14,252 bases of DNA from Phycisphaeraceae bacterium (GTDB lineage Bacteria; Planctomycetota; Phycisphaerae; Phycisphaerales; Phycisphaeraceae). The notes under the pieces are model-generated. The model ran no database searches and was not told where the DNA came from. It saw nothing but the letters and a program-made list of their open reading frames with translations. A program made the translations under genes and the position numbers. The first letter of the stretch is position 1. Each line of letters starts with the position of its first letter. Below are positions 14,252 to 14,252 of the stretch, piece after piece. The stretch is from positions 1 through 14,252 of the forward strand of contig JAESSU010000400.1 of assembly GCA_016763955.1 (NCBI GenBank). The letters run 5' to 3'.

Positions 14252-14252
14252 A

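Overview
The window is one long run of minus-strand genes, read from about 14.1 kb down past position 1. It is most of a Tad (tight adherence, Flp-type) pilus locus. The calls rest on unmistakable motifs: a type IVb pilin with a G|AEGLE processing site, an A24 prepilin peptidase with CD and GGGD aspartates, a CpaF/TadA secretion ATPase with complete Walker and His boxes, CpaB/RcpC, TadB, two TadE-like proteins and two very large TadG-like proteins. The ATPase carries an N-terminal FHA domain and the cluster contains a Hanks-type Ser/Thr kinase. These features, with roughly 50% GC and a pilin core reading GLEKLLIIGAIVLP, suggest a planctomycete, perhaps Phycisphaerae. That placement is inference; there is no rRNA or other marker here.

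Layout in transcription order (right to left). 14252-14171: possible end of an upstream membrane-protein gene. 14179-14151: weak candidate promoter with an 18-bp perfect palindrome. 14098-13853: Flp-like pilin. 13819-13130: prepilin peptidase, with a potential G-quadruplex motif near its 5' end. 13045-12176: first TadE-like protein. 12176-9606: transmembrane Ser/Thr kinase with TPR repeats. 9609-7087: acidic TadG-like protein. 7080-7067: small hairpin. 7044-5107: basic TadG-like protein. 5107-4157: second TadE-like protein. 4160-3477: unrecognised single-pass membrane protein. 3451-2618: CpaB. 2592-721: FHA-CpaF ATPase. 712 to past 1: TadB, cut by the window edge. No stretch over 300 bases lacks a gene and there are no convincing plus-strand genes.

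Most genes are tightly coupled. TGATG overlaps join TadE-1 to the kinase and TadG-2 to TadE-2. An ATGA overlap joins the kinase to TadG-1, and a TTGA overlap joins TadE-2 to the unknown gene. The other gaps from 7.1 kb leftwards are 8 to 42 bases. Several genes use a GAG/GGA-type ribosome site exactly six bases before the start.

Proposed working: the peptidase matures the pilin and perhaps the TadE-like pseudopilins. FHA-CpaF and TadB (with TadC presumably beyond the left edge) drive assembly in the inner membrane. CpaB and the TadE/TadG-like proteins form the periplasmic parts. The most unusual feature is the kinase: its catalytic domain faces the cytoplasm and about nine TPR-like units would lie outside the membrane, while the same operon encodes an FHA domain fused to the motor. 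This looks like a phosphorylation-linked checkpoint built into a Tad machine. The secretin (RcpA/CpaC), TadZ/CpaE, a separate TadD and TadC are not in the window.
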